NCBI RefSeq assembly: GCF_001421805.1
Contig: NZ_LMLC01000001.1
Span: forward strand, 434,001 to 498,000
Length of the DNA stretch: 64,000 bases
Source: Sphingomonas sp. Leaf34
GTDB taxonomy: Bacteria; Pseudomonadota; Alphaproteobacteria; Sphingomonadales; Sphingomonadaceae
Direction: 5' to 3'
Shown one piece after another: positions 36,573 to 46,677 of this stretch. Made by a program: the position numbers and the translations under genes. Position 1 is the stretch's first letter. Each line of letters opens with the position of its first letter. The notes beneath the pieces are model-generated. The model was not told where the DNA came from. It saw only the letters and a list, made by a program, of their open reading frames with translations, and did not search any database.

Positions 36573-37901
36573 ATGCAGAGCCCGAATTCTACGCTGTCCG
36601 GCGAAATAAATCTCAGCCCGTTCGATTTCTGGCCGTCGCGCGCCAGCCGGATACAGGGGCTTGGCGGCAGCGAACCCTCAGACGATCCCGCATATGTCTT
36701 CCATACGCGCTACGTCCCGATGGACAGCAGCACGGTACGCTGTGCGCTCATCTTCACGGGACTGACCGCGACGATGGGCTCGGTGGTGTTTCGCGTCAAC
36801 GCGCTGCCGGTGGACGGATCGCGCCCCGCCGAGACGATCAAGACCTGGTCGATCGCGGTGAAGGAGATCGTCGCGGGCGGCGGCACGACACGGGTAAGCT
36901 TCGATGCGGTCGACGGCATGCAATATGCCCTACTCGGGCATCTCTATACCGAGACCGACGCCGCCGCCGAAGCGTTCACGCTCCAGCTCGACGCCACGGT
37001 GCGCCAGCCGCATTTCGAGCAGCAGGTCGAGGCGGCACGCAAGTCGATCTTTGGCCAGCGCGTGTTCCGCCGCGCGTCGCGCCTGCTCGCGCCGGGCAAG
37101 GCGACGCTCGCCGATCCGGTGTCGCAGACCTGCACCGCGTCGCAGTTCAACGAGCCCGCTTATGATCAGTGGCTCGAACGACTAAAGCTGGCGAAACACC
37201 GCCACCGCAAGCAGTGGGAGTTCGTCTATATCCTGCAGGCGCTCGAACGCTACGGGATGCTCAAGGCAGGCGCGCGCGGCCTGGGCTTCGGCGTCGGCGT
37301 CGAACCGCTGCCGGCGGCAATGGCGGCGATGGGCTGTTCGGTCGTCGCGACCGATCTCGCAGGGGACGACGAACGCAGTCGCGACTGGTCGCTCACCAAC
37401 CAGCATAGCGACGGGCTCGACCAGCTCCGCTATCCCGACATCTGCGCGAACGACGTCTTCGACCGGAACGTCGCGTTCCGCGTCGCCGACATGAACCTGA
37501 TTCCCAGCGACCTGCGCGGGTTCGATTTCACCTGGTCGTCCTGCGCGTACGAGCATCTCGGATCGATCGAGGCCGGGCTCGATTTTGTCCGCAACGCGGT
37601 CCAGTGCCTCAACCCCGGCGGGCTCGCGGTGCATACGACCGAGCTCAATCTGACCTCGAACGATGCGACGATCGACAGCGGCGGCACCGTCCTGTTCCGG
37701 CGCCGCGATTTCGAACGGCTCGCGGTCGATCTCGTCTCGCGCGGGCATTTCGTCGCGCAGATCAAATACGACCTCGGCGACACGCAGCAGGACGCCTATG
37801 TCGACGTACCGCCCTATTCGGACGACAATCATCTGAAGCTCGCGCTCGGCCAGTATGTCACGACCTCGTTCGGGATCATCATCCGCCGCGGCGACACCTG
37901 A
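36573..37901 (+). CDS. Methyltransferase-like protein of the capsule locus
   Basis: A 442-residue protein. The C-terminal part (from about 225) shows a class I SAM-dependent methyltransferase layout: GARGLGFGVGVEPLP (motif I, glycine-rich), VVATDLAG (acidic end of strand 2), and FDFTWSSCAYEHLGS (motif IV/VI region). The N-terminal part (about 1-180) is a beta-rich domain I do not recognise. It probably modifies capsule sugars. It is the only rightward gene in the left half of the locus, with its own promoter region shared with the giant glycosyltransferase. Confidence 0.72.
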   Translation: MQSPNSTLSGEINLSPFDFWPSRASRIQGLGGSEPSDDPAYVFHTRYVPMDSSTVRCALIFTGLTATMGSVVFRVNALPVDGSRPAETIKTWSIAVKEIVAGGGTTRVSFDAVDGMQYALLGHLYTETDAAAEAFTLQLDATVRQPHFEQQVEAARKSIFGQRVFRRASRLLAPGKATLADPVSQTCTASQFNEPAYDQWLERLKLAKHRHRKQWEFVYILQALERYGMLKAGARGLGFGVGVEPLPAAMAAMGCSVVATDLAGDDERSRDWSLTNQHSDGLDQLRYPDICANDVFDRNVAFRVADMNLIPSDLRGFDFTWSSCAYEHLGSIEAGLDFVRNAVQCLNPGGLAVHTTELNLTSNDATIDSGGTVLFRRRDFERLAVDLVSRGHFVAQIKYDLGDTQQDAYVDVPPYSDDNHLKLALGQYVTTSFGIIIRRGDT

Positions 37902-37927
37902 CCGGACGCCTGCCGATCCGGTGGGCG

Positions 37928-39217
37928 TCAGCGGGTCATCGCAGCGACCGCATCGATGGTCGCCTCGACCACGTCGAGATGATGATGCCACGTGACGGGC
38001 CGCCACCGCGTCATGCGGGCGATCTGCGCGGCGCGGCGCGGTGACTGCGGCACCGAATAGTCGATGATCGCCGCCAGCCAGCCCAGCCCGTCAAGCGGAT
38101 CGAGATACTCGGGCGAATCGCCGCCGACTTCGCGCAGCGCGGCGATATCGCTGCAGATCACCGGCAGCCCGGCGGCGAGCGCCTCGCTGACCGGCATCCC
38201 GAATCCTTCAGCGAACGATGGCAGCAGCAACGCCTGCGCACCGCCGAGCAGCGCCTGCATCTGGCGATCGGACATGTTCGACGCTTCGATCACGTGGCCC
38301 GACAGCGCGGCGCACCGTTCGATCATGTCGATCGCGTTCTCGTTTTCCCACCCACGCCGGCCGATCAGGACCAGCTTCGGAGCGGCCGCCCCCAGCTTCT
38401 CCGCCAGCCGGCGCCAGACATTGAGCAGCAGCAGATGGTTCTTGCGCGGCTCGATCGTCGCGACGCAGACGAAATACGTACCGTCCGGGATTTGCGATGT
38501 CGTCGGCTGAAGATCGACCGGATCGGTACCGAGATGCGCGACGCGGATGACGCGGTCGGTCCGCGCGCCGGTCAGGTGCGCGGTGACCGCGTCGACCGTC
38601 GCCGCCGAATTGCCGATGATCCCGCTGGCATGCTGGTCGATCGTCCGCATGACCTTCAGATGCCGCGTCTGGCCGTCGGCGCGCGCGAATTCGGGATGCG
38701 TGAGCGGGATGACGTCGTGGATCAGCGCGATCAGCCGCGCGCGCTCGCGCTTGAGGATCGCGGCGACGAGATCGGTATCCTCGAGATGATGGTGCGAGGC
38801 CTGGAGATAGATGCGCTGGCGGTCCGCGGTCGGCACCGGCCGCGGTCGCAGCGCCAGCAGATGCCGGTTGGCGGCGGCGCGCACCGCATGCGGATCGAGC
38901 ACGTCGCGATTTTGCCACCGGGCATCGGTGAAGCTGAGAAACTGGCGCACCGCACCGACCGGCAGCCGCCCGTAATAGCCGCCGGCCGGATGGACCGCGG
39001 CAAAGGCAAGCCGGTCCGGAAGGCGGTTGAGCAACTCGCGCGCATAGATGAACTCGACGCGGTCGATCCCGGTCGGCGTAAGGTGGTAGGATCGGCTGAG
39101 CAACCGCGAGAGATCGAACACGACCTCGGCGTCGATGGTCGGGCGCCCCCCCAGCCACCGCGGGACGAGCGTCCGCGTGAGCAGCATCGGGGCGAACGCA
39201 CGGAATGGCTTCAGCAC
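37928..39217 (-). CDS. GT4-family glycosyltransferase
   Basis: A 429-residue sugar transferase with the GT-B fold. Typical features are ATIEPRKNHLLLLNVWRRL, VLIGRRGWEN and the C-terminal SFAEGFGMPVSEALAAGLPV with the catalytic-family EGFG motif. The start is GTG at 39217, overlapping the kpsS stop by seven bases. The N-terminal half contains ASHHHLED and HDVIPLTHPEF, as in GT4 enzymes of cell-surface polysaccharides. It is the last gene of the leftward capsule operon. Confidence 0.88.
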   Translation of the reverse strand: MLKPFRAFAPMLLTRTLVPRWLGGRPTIDAEVVFDLSRLLSRSYHLTPTGIDRVEFIYARELLNRLPDRLAFAAVHPAGGYYGRLPVGAVRQFLSFTDARWQNRDVLDPHAVRAAANRHLLALRPRPVPTADRQRIYLQASHHHLEDTDLVAAILKRERARLIALIHDVIPLTHPEFARADGQTRHLKVMRTIDQHASGIIGNSAATVDAVTAHLTGARTDRVIRVAHLGTDPVDLQPTTSQIPDGTYFVCVATIEPRKNHLLLLNVWRRLAEKLGAAAPKLVLIGRRGWENENAIDMIERCAALSGHVIEASNMSDRQMQALLGGAQALLLPSFAEGFGMPVSEALAAGLPVICSDIAALREVGGDSPEYLDPLDGLGWLAAIIDYSVPQSPRRAAQIARMTRWRPVTWHHHLDVVEATIDAVAAMTR

Positions 39218-40500
39218 ATGTGATACTCGCCGCGGTCGTCGGACTCGAGCGGGATCGCGCCGTCGCGGGCGGGCAGTGTCGCGTGGCCCGCGCTGGACCC
39301 CGATGTCAGGCGACGTTCCGCGTGCGTGACGAGCATCGCGATCCCCTCCTCGCTCAGATACCCGCCCGGGATCAGGCAGCGATCGATCAGCACGCGCTTG
39401 AACGCCTCGTACAGATCGGTGTCGACCGGCCGCGGATCGGTCCAGAAGCGGTCGAGCGGCACGCGCCGGACGATCCCCTCGATATCGTAGATCGCCTCGC
39501 CCAGCACCGCCACGGGCACGCCGGAGTTGAGCGCGAGCGTGCCCACCGTGCTGTTGACGGTGACGACCGCGCGTGCGTTGGCGACCAGATCCGAGATGTC
39601 GCCGTCGCTGATGTAGAAGACCCGCTCCGTCACGCCGTAGCGCTGCGCCTCGCGTCGGACGAACCGCCGCCAGCTCGCCAGTCCGCCATCGAGTGGATGC
39701 CGCTTGACGATCAGATTGACCCCCGGCGGTGCCGCGCGGGCAAAGCTCTTGATGATGAAGCGCAATGCCGCACGCATGTCGCGGAACGGCGAATGGACCC
39801 GGATCTGGTAATCCGAGTTCAATTGCAGCGGCAGCGCGAAATAGGGGGTGTCGCCGATCGCCGCCATCGTCGCCGCCGAGCGGACGTGCTCGCGGCGCTT
39901 GGTGGCGAAATGGATCGCCCAGCCCAGCGCCTCGCTGAGCATCGTCGCCGAGCGATGCGAGCGATAAAAGGGGTAGAGCGGCCGCGTCAGCGCGCTGATG
40001 ACGGTATAGCGGCTGGTCTCGCGCAGGCGTCGCATGAAGTTCGAGGGCACGGGCTCGACCGGCGCGAGCGCGGGCAGGCTCTCGGCTTGGTCGCGATACC
40101 AGTCGCCATCGCGCGGCAGCGTCGAATTGCCGTTCACGCCGTCTTCCTGCAGCGTCATGAAATCGGGGCGGATATACCCTTCCTCGAAGACATGGACGCG
40201 GATCCCGCGCAGCTTGGCCATGCCGTGCGCCGATGCGTGATGCGGCCGGCAGTCGCCGAACAGGATGACGTCGGTGACACCATGATCGACGACGAAATCG
40301 TCGAAGAACAACGGCCAGCCCTTGAGCGAACTGCGATAGTCCGTCGACACGCCGATCCAGTCGGCCCGATCGCCGCCATTGAGGTTGATCCGCCGTATCG
40401 CATACCCCTGCATCGCGAGCGCGGAGGCCAATTGCGCAAACAACGACCCGTGTGGCCCCTGCAGAAACAGAAACGTCCGCTTATTCTCGGATTCAGGCAT
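39211..40500 (-). CDS. kpsS: Capsule polysaccharide beta-Kdo transferase KpsS
   Basis: Adds the first Kdo residue to the lipid on which group-2-type capsules are built (family knowledge). The 429-residue protein shows FLFLQGPHGSLFAQLASAL, VHVFEEGYIRPDFMTLQ, IVKRHPLDGG and VVTVNSTVGTLAL, all matching KpsS. It overlaps the upstream kpsC by one base (TAATG) and the downstream GT4 gene by seven bases. Confidence 0.9.
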   Translation of the reverse strand: MPESENKRTFLFLQGPHGSLFAQLASALAMQGYAIRRINLNGGDRADWIGVSTDYRSSLKGWPLFFDDFVVDHGVTDVILFGDCRPHHASAHGMAKLRGIRVHVFEEGYIRPDFMTLQEDGVNGNSTLPRDGDWYRDQAESLPALAPVEPVPSNFMRRLRETSRYTVISALTRPLYPFYRSHRSATMLSEALGWAIHFATKRREHVRSAATMAAIGDTPYFALPLQLNSDYQIRVHSPFRDMRAALRFIIKSFARAAPPGVNLIVKRHPLDGGLASWRRFVRREAQRYGVTERVFYISDGDISDLVANARAVVTVNSTVGTLALNSGVPVAVLGEAIYDIEGIVRRVPLDRFWTDPRPVDTDLYEAFKRVLIDRCLIPGGYLSEEGIAMLVTHAERRLTSGSSAGHATLPARDGAIPLESDDRGEYHMC

Positions 40501-42050
40501 TAGCGGATGCCCGCCGAAATCCGCGTCACACTGTGACGCACGCGACCGAGGATCTGGCGAAACAGCGTAAACACAGTATTCGATCGCGCCTGTCCGGCGG
40601 CAATGCGGTCGATCAAGGTTTCGACTTCGCAGAACAGTCCGGTGACCGGGTCGATATATCGCGGATATAAAATAAGAGCGCCTGCAACAAGTTGATCGAT
40701 CGTCAAGCTACGGTGACGCCGATCGGGCTGGCTGACAAGGTCTTGGGTCAGCCCCCATCCCGAAAAGAAGGGTCGGCCATGCACGGTCACCGACCGATCG
40801 CGCAGCAGCGCCTCGAATCCGGTGAGCGAAGTGAGCACATGCACCGCATCGACCCGCGCGACGAGCGGCAGCAGCGCGCTGTCATGGTCGATCCGATCGA
40901 CCCATGCCGCGGCGGCGGCGGCCGACACATGCCCCTTGCGATGCCCGGCGGCGACGTCGGGATGCGGGCGATAGACGATGAAGGCATCGGGTTCGCAAGC
41001 CCGGACCCGCGAAAGGAACTGCACGTTCGAGGTCACCCCGACACCGCCGCACAAGACCGACCGGTCATCCTCGACCTGCCCGATCGCGAGCACGCAGCGG
41101 CGGTCGGGCAAGGCGGTCACCACGCCCGCATCGATCCCGTATTTGCCGATACCGAGGCGGCAGATCTGCGCGCGCAGGCGCTGCGCCCGGCGGATCAGGT
41201 CATCCGAGAACAGCTGCGTCTGCAACAGCGTCTCAAGATCGCAGGCCTGCGCGGGATCATAATAGACACCGCACGCGTCGACCGTGATCGAACTCGGCAC
41301 ATGGCCATCCGCGCCGAGCCCGCTCGACCGGACGAAGCCGTCCTCGACGATATGAACCGCGTCGCCTGCCGCCCGCGCCTCCGCCACGAAATTCGGCGGC
41401 ATGCGCGACGCCCAGCCGGCGATGGCATGTCCCGACCGACGCGCGGCGATCCGTGCCTTGTCCGGCGGGAGATTGTCCGGAACGCGGCGTCCGTCCCACA
41501 GGAACCGACCGATCGCAGCGCGTTTCCACGCCGCCATTCCGGTCATCACGCCGATCCGGCGATTGGCATCGAGCGTGCGCCGCCACGCCGCGAGCAACGC
41601 GATCGTGTCCAGCAGCGTCGCCGGCCGCCCCTCGAACGGATCGCGATAGGCGAAACCGGCGAGCCGTGCGAGGCAGGCCCGCTCGATCCGCGCCGGATCG
41701 ACGGACGTGCCCGCTGCATCGCAGACCGCGACATCCGAGAGCCACGCGACGATTGCCACATCCTCGGTGGGATCGGCACGCACGACCGCAAGCTGCCCGA
41801 CCCTGATCCAGGGATCGTCCTCGCCCTGCCAGAACGCACCGCCGACCCGCGCCTGCCGCAACGCCGCGAACACGCGCTCGACGCCGTCATGCCGGATCGC
41901 CGCATCGTTCGCGGCCGGGTCAGGGGCCGGCCGCGCGATCGACGCCGGGGCCGCCCAGGGAAACGGCGGCGCCCGCAGCAACGGCTCGACGACGGACGCG
42001 GTCTGGTCGCCGACGCCGGACAATGGCAGGCGACCGATGCTAGCTCGCAT
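40500..42050 (-). CDS. kpsC: Capsule polysaccharide beta-Kdo transferase KpsC (single catalytic module)
   Basis: Kdo transferase extending the lipid-linked primer. KpsC-type motifs are seen once: HIVEDGFVRSSGLGA, VLAIGQVEDDRSVLCG and VYRPHPDVAAGHRKG, then RPFFSGWGLTQD. A two-module KpsC is about 670 residues; this one is 516, with an N-terminal part of about 190 residues I cannot assign and only one recognisable C-terminal-type module. It might be a processive enzyme lacking the second transferase. The ATG at 42050 overlaps kpsE. Confidence 0.85.
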   Translation of the reverse strand: MRASIGRLPLSGVGDQTASVVEPLLRAPPFPWAAPASIARPAPDPAANDAAIRHDGVERVFAALRQARVGGAFWQGEDDPWIRVGQLAVVRADPTEDVAIVAWLSDVAVCDAAGTSVDPARIERACLARLAGFAYRDPFEGRPATLLDTIALLAAWRRTLDANRRIGVMTGMAAWKRAAIGRFLWDGRRVPDNLPPDKARIAARRSGHAIAGWASRMPPNFVAEARAAGDAVHIVEDGFVRSSGLGADGHVPSSITVDACGVYYDPAQACDLETLLQTQLFSDDLIRRAQRLRAQICRLGIGKYGIDAGVVTALPDRRCVLAIGQVEDDRSVLCGGVGVTSNVQFLSRVRACEPDAFIVYRPHPDVAAGHRKGHVSAAAAAAWVDRIDHDSALLPLVARVDAVHVLTSLTGFEALLRDRSVTVHGRPFFSGWGLTQDLVSQPDRRHRSLTIDQLVAGALILYPRYIDPVTGLFCEVETLIDRIAAGQARSNTVFTLFRQILGRVRHSVTRISAGIR

Positions 42051-43203
42051 GTTCCCGAACGCCGGCTGCGATCAGCCAGCCCAGCCCGTACAGAACCATC
42101 AGCGCGATGAAGAGCGTGAGCAGCGACAGCGCCCGCTTGGGATATTCCGAGCGGACCGGCATGTTCGCATCGACGATCCGGACGATATATAATTGCTGTC
42201 GTACGGCCTGCTGGCGGGCCGCCTCGAACGCCGCCGATGCCGCGTCATAGCGCTTCGAGAGGAACTCCTGCTGCATGCGCAGGCGCTCATAATCGCCGAG
42301 CCCCGCGGCGATCGCATCGCCGCCGCCGGTCAGCTTGCCCGATTGCGCGGCGACCTGCGCCTGCAACGACCGGACCTGTTGCGACAGCGCGGCATATTGC
42401 GGATTGCGCGTCCCGATCAGCTGTACCGTGGTCGCCAGTTGCGAGCGCGCCGCCGACAGTTCGGCCTCAAGCTTCGAGACGAGGCCGATCTGGGCCTCGG
42501 CGGTGCCTTGCGGATTGACGTCGCGGTTGCTCTGACGAAAGCTCGTCATGCGCGTCTGGACCTGGCTCAGCGCCTGCTCGGCTTCGGCGAGTTGCTGGCG
42601 CGACAGCTTCACCGCATCGGTATAGGACCGCACGTTCATCGTGTTGACCTGGCCCTCGCCGAGCGCGAGCAGTTTGCGCGCGATGATATAGGCATCGTTC
42701 GGTCGGAACGCGCGGACCTTCAGCGAGGTGATGCCGGTGTCGGTGTCGTAATGGACGTCGACCTGCTTGCGGTAATATTTGAGCAGCGCCTCGGGGGTCG
42801 GATCGGCGGTCGGCAAACGGCTCAACGCGTCGGCTTCGGGACGACGGAAGCGATCGATCAGATCGCTCTGCTTCGTCAGGGAGGCGACGGCGGAATGCGA
42901 CAGCAGAAAGTCCGCGACGCTATTGGCCTCGCCCTGCCCGCCCGCGCCGCCACCCGAGCCCAGCAGCTTCTCGATCCCCGACCCGCTCGATGCCGGCGCC
43001 CCCTGGGCGCGGACGAGATAATGCGCCTCGGATTCGAACTGGTCGGCGGCAAAGCCATAGAGGTAAATCGCCGCGATCAGACACGGCAACGCCACGACGA
43101 CGAAGAACCAGCCATAATGGGTGCGCGCATAGTGCCACCGTTCCGAAAGGCTTGGCGGCGCCTCCGGCTCGGCCGTTGCCGGGGACATGAAACCGTGCAC
43201 CAT
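42040..43203 (-). CDS. kpsE: Capsule export inner-membrane protein KpsE
   Basis: Polysaccharide co-polymerase family protein connecting the ABC exporter to the outer membrane. It has an N-terminal membrane segment (GWFFVVVALPCLIAAIYLYG), a long periplasmic coiled-coil part rich in Gln and Leu (QQLAEAEQALSQVQTRM), and a C-terminal membrane segment (LLTLFIALMVLYGLGWLIAAG). Length is 387 residues from the ATG at 43203, which has GGAGA upstream. It lies between kpsM and kpsC in the leftward operon. Confidence 0.9.
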   Translation of the reverse strand: MVHGFMSPATAEPEAPPSLSERWHYARTHYGWFFVVVALPCLIAAIYLYGFAADQFESEAHYLVRAQGAPASSGSGIEKLLGSGGGAGGQGEANSVADFLLSHSAVASLTKQSDLIDRFRRPEADALSRLPTADPTPEALLKYYRKQVDVHYDTDTGITSLKVRAFRPNDAYIIARKLLALGEGQVNTMNVRSYTDAVKLSRQQLAEAEQALSQVQTRMTSFRQSNRDVNPQGTAEAQIGLVSKLEAELSAARSQLATTVQLIGTRNPQYAALSQQVRSLQAQVAAQSGKLTGGGDAIAAGLGDYERLRMQQEFLSKRYDAASAAFEAARQQAVRQQLYIVRIVDANMPVRSEYPKRALSLLTLFIALMVLYGLGWLIAAGVREHAS

Positions 43204-43257
43204 CAATTTCTCCGGGGGTAGAGACCCCTAAACTTCGAGTATAGCCGCGTCATCTCG

Positions 43258-44061
43258 TCACGGCATATGGATCTTGCCCTTGACCGTGGCGATCGCCAGC
43301 AGTCCAATCAACGTCGATCCAAATATCCAGCCGGCAAGATACCAGCCGTCGATGAAATATGGCACCGCGCTGACGAACCAGCCATATCGCAACATCTCGA
43401 AGATATGCGACATCGGAATTACCGAAAAGAACGGCCTGAACTTTACCGGCACCCATTGCATCATCACGAAGACACCGGACAGCGGCAACATGATATAGGC
43501 CAGCGGATGAACCAGCCGGCCCATCGCACGATTGTCGAATGTGAACGCACACACGACGAGCGACAGACCGAACGCCAGAAAGAACATGCAGGCAATACCC
43601 AGACAAACGTACAATGGTCGTGCCGGCAGGTCCGCCAGACCCGTCGCCATAGCCAGCCCCATCAGGATCAGAAACGACAATATGCATCCGGCCGCTTCGA
43701 GCAATGCCCTTGCGAGCAGGACGTCGAAAATTGTAACGGTTTTATGGTAGAGCAGCGGCAGATTGGCTTCGAGTGCCCCCTCTGCGCGTCCGAAAATACT
43801 GCGGAACATGATGAAGATACAGTAGCCGATCAGCGCGAACGGCACCGGCTTGACGTCGTTACCGAAATGCCCGCCGGTCTGCTGGTGCAGCAGCGCGATC
43901 ATGGTCGCCAGCATCATCGGCTCGAGGATGAGCCAGACATAGCCGATGTTGTCGCGCCCATAGCGCGTGTGCAGCTCGCGCATCACCAGCGCGCCCAGCA
44001 CATTGCCCTGGACTTTCAGCCCGCGGCGTAGACTTCCGGGTTTCAGATTGAGCGTCGCCAT
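43258..44061 (-). CDS. kpsM: Capsule ABC transporter permease KpsM
   Basis: Inner-membrane subunit of the capsule exporter. The 267-residue protein has about six hydrophobic helices and the ABC-2-type pattern RELHTRYGRDNIGYVWLILEP near the N-terminus, then PLSGVFVMMQWVPV. Its stop lies about 55 bases before the kpsE start; its own ATG follows the stop of the preceding GT4 gene without a gap. The partner ATPase gene kpsT is not adjacent but lies about 2.6 kb away on the other strand. Confidence 0.92.
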   Translation of the reverse strand: MATLNLKPGSLRRGLKVQGNVLGALVMRELHTRYGRDNIGYVWLILEPMMLATMIALLHQQTGGHFGNDVKPVPFALIGYCIFIMFRSIFGRAEGALEANLPLLYHKTVTIFDVLLARALLEAAGCILSFLILMGLAMATGLADLPARPLYVCLGIACMFFLAFGLSLVVCAFTFDNRAMGRLVHPLAYIMLPLSGVFVMMQWVPVKFRPFFSVIPMSHIFEMLRYGWFVSAVPYFIDGWYLAGWIFGSTLIGLLAIATVKGKIHMP

Positions 44062-45408
44062 CTATTTCGATCCCATGTGCGGAGTGCTGCGCGTACGCCT
44101 GTTCTTCGCCAATATCATGTCGTACATCGTAAACAGCCGTTCCCGATAGCGGTCCTGCGTGAACAGCCGCGCCTGCTCGGTACCCGCCGCGGCCAGTCGG
44201 CGCGCCAAGTCATCGTCGCGATCAAGCCGCTGGATCGCCGAGGTCAGTGCACCGACATCATAAGGGTCGACCGCCAGCGCCGCGGCGCCTGCCACTTCCG
44301 GCAACGAACTCCGGTCCGACGTGATCACCGGCGTTCCCAGCTGCATCGCCTCGAGCACGGGCAGCCCGAACCCCTCGTATAGCGACGGGAAGATCACCCC
44401 CTTCGCGTCTTCGATCAGTCGCAGCAGCAGCGCCCGCGGGAGGTATTCGAGCTGGACGATATGACTGGCGACATGGTTGCCGAACACGTTGCGCGATCCC
44501 GCCAGCCCGCTGCTCAGCAAGCGGAGATCCTCGTCGGCCTGCCACGCGCGCGCGCCGACCAGCACGAGCGGCGTGTCGACCTGGCTGCCCAGATAGGCCT
44601 CGATCAGCCGGCCGACATTCTTCTTCGGCTCGATCGCGCCGAAATACAGGAAATAGCCGCGCGGCTCGAGCCCGAACAACGCGGTGACGTCCCCGCGCCG
44701 GTCGCCGACCGGCTGCGCGGTCGAGACGCTCTGATAGGTGTTGGTGATCCGATCGGCGGCGATACCGAACTGCTCGATGACGTCTGTCCGGCTCGACTCC
44801 GACACGGTGCAGACATGCTCGGCATCGCGCACGATCGTCTCGATCATCCGGTAATAGAGCCGCTTGCGATCGAGCGTCGCGTAGGGAAGCTTGAGCGGCA
44901 CGAGGTCGTGCAGCGTATAGACGTTGTTCGTGCCCGCCATCCGGATCGGTACCGGGTAGGTCCAGTGCATGATCGCGGGCGGATCGGGCAGGCGCAGCGT
45001 CAAAAACCGTCCGGTCCGAGCGAAATGCCGGTCCGCCTTCTCGAACAGCCGGGCGGAACTCACGATCCGATCGAATTGCGGCAGCCGCCGTTCCAGCGCG
45101 CCTTGGACGATCAGCCCGCTCTTCGCCACGTCGAACACCCGCGTCCGGCGAAACTGGCCGATCCACCGTCGCACCGCGCGCACGGCAGGCAGGCCCGCCT
45201 CCTGCGGTATCCCGCGCCCGAGCGCCTCGTAGAATAGGATCTCGCGCAGTTCGGGACGGACGCCGACGGGGATGCCGAACACCCCGTCGAGCCGCGCCCC
45301 GAGCGACTTGATCGCCTCGCCCAGTGCCAGACCATAGGTCGCGACGCCGGTGCCGTGCGGCATGGCGAGGTTGAATCCATCGATCCCGATCCGCACGTCA
45401 GATCTCAT
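44062..45408 (-). CDS. GT4-family glycosyltransferase
   Basis: A 448-residue GT-B glycosyltransferase. The N-terminus ([26 protein letters not shown]) is typical of GT4 enzymes, and the C-terminal half has [19 protein letters not shown] and [19 protein letters not shown]. The ATG at 45408 overlaps the upstream GT4 gene by 11 bases. The two neighbouring GT4 proteins are clear paralogs (both have GTGVA...YG, VMHWTYP or IMHWTYP, LHDLVP or VHDAIP). Confidence 0.88.
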   Translation of the reverse strand: MRSDVRIGIDGFNLAMPHGTGVATYGLALGEAIKSLGARLDGVFGIPVGVRPELREILFYEALGRGIPQEAGLPAVRAVRRWIGQFRRTRVFDVAKSGLIVQGALERRLPQFDRIVSSARLFEKADRHFARTGRFLTLRLPDPPAIMHWTYPVPIRMAGTNNVYTLHDLVPLKLPYATLDRKRLYYRMIETIVRDAEHVCTVSESSRTDVIEQFGIAADRITNTYQSVSTAQPVGDRRGDVTALFGLEPRGYFLYFGAIEPKKNVGRLIEAYLGSQVDTPLVLVGARAWQADEDLRLLSSGLAGSRNVFGNHVASHIVQLEYLPRALLLRLIEDAKGVIFPSLYEGFGLPVLEAMQLGTPVITSDRSSLPEVAGAAALAVDPYDVGALTSAIQRLDRDDDLARRLAAAGTEQARLFTQDRYRERLFTMYDMILAKNRRTRSTPHMGSK

Positions 45409-46660
45409 CCGCAGTCTCCAAATAGGGCCATAGGCCATCTGCGATCCGGGCATCGATCAACCGATCGTACAGGACAGCCAGGCGCGCGCCGAACGCGGTC
45501 GGCGCGAACGCGCGCGCGCGGACCGCACCGCGCTCGGTCAGCGTGGCGCATAGCGCATCGTCGGCGACGATTCGCCGTATTCCGTCGGCGATCGACTGTT
45601 CGTCGGTCGGATCGACGAGCAGACACGCGCCGCCCGCGATTTCCTGCAACGCACCGCGGTCGGCGGTCAACACCGGCGTACCCAGCGCCATCGCCTCGGC
45701 GACGGGCAGCCCGAACCCCTCCTCGAGCGAAGGAAACACGAACGCGCGCGCCTGCCCGATCAGGTCCATCAATACCGGCCGGTCCTGATAGGGCAGCACC
45801 ACGACGCCGGCGGCCTCCAGTTCGCTGCGCAACGCGCCGCAGCCTGCACCATCGGGGCCCGCCACCACCAGCGGCATCGCGTACCCGCCCGCCGTCCCGG
45901 TCGCGGACGTCCACGCAGCGGCAAGCCGCGCGAGATTCTTGCGCGGCTCGATCAGGCCGCAGAACAGCAGGTATCCGCCGCGCTTCAACCCCGCCGGCAG
46001 GCGGCCACCCGCGCCGACGAGTCCGGCCAGCCCGCCCCCGCAATTGGTGACCAGGTCGGGGCGGATCGCCAGCGATTCGAGGATCGTGCGTCGCGCCCAA
46101 TCGGAGACCGTGACGATCCCGTCGGTCTGTGCCGCGATCGCCGTCAGGCATGCCCTCAGCCGGGCCGGATCGACCGGCGACAGATCGGGCCGGCGCATCG
46201 GGATCGCGTCATGGACGGTATGCAGATTGATCCACCCGTCGACGATCGCCGGCAACGGGTACGTCCAGTGCATCACGCCGACCGGCTGCGGCGGGGTCAG
46301 CCGCAACAGCGTGCCGTGGCGACGGAAATGGACATGCGCGAGCCGAAAGATATCGCGCCGCCAGAGCATATCGGACCCGGCATCGGTGGCCTGCGCCAAG
46401 AGTTTGCGCGGATGCGACGAGGATGCCGCCAACCACCGGGTCAGCGCCTCCAGCCGGGAACTTGGCTCGCCGAAACGACCGACCGTAATATCACGCAGAT
46501 CGACTGTAGACCGACCGATCGCGGCCAGTGCGCCAAGTACCGCGTGACGATAGCTGGCGACGCCGGTGCCGGTAGATTCTGCCAATCTGGCATCAACCCC
46601 AATCTGGACCTTTTGATGGACGCGACGGTCGCGTACAGCCGGAGACGTCATTCCTGTCAT
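45398..46660 (-). CDS. GT4-family glycosyltransferase (first gene of the leftward capsule operon)
   Basis: A 420-residue GT-B sugar transferase. Features are GVDARLAESTGTGVASYRHAV, VMHWTYPLP, GLIEPRKNLARLAAAW and FPSLEEGFGLPVAEAMALG. It faces kpsT across less than 20 bases, leaving almost no room for a divergent promoter, so the kpsT promoter probably lies inside this gene or the reverse. Start choice is uncertain: ATGs at 46660 and 46651 both lack a good ribosome-binding site. Confidence 0.82.
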   Translation of the reverse strand: MTGMTSPAVRDRRVHQKVQIGVDARLAESTGTGVASYRHAVLGALAAIGRSTVDLRDITVGRFGEPSSRLEALTRWLAASSSHPRKLLAQATDAGSDMLWRRDIFRLAHVHFRRHGTLLRLTPPQPVGVMHWTYPLPAIVDGWINLHTVHDAIPMRRPDLSPVDPARLRACLTAIAAQTDGIVTVSDWARRTILESLAIRPDLVTNCGGGLAGLVGAGGRLPAGLKRGGYLLFCGLIEPRKNLARLAAAWTSATGTAGGYAMPLVVAGPDGAGCGALRSELEAAGVVVLPYQDRPVLMDLIGQARAFVFPSLEEGFGLPVAEAMALGTPVLTADRGALQEIAGGACLLVDPTDEQSIADGIRRIVADDALCATLTERGAVRARAFAPTAFGARLAVLYDRLIDARIADGLWPYLETADEI

Positions 46661-46677
46661 GTGGAGCATTCGACGCC

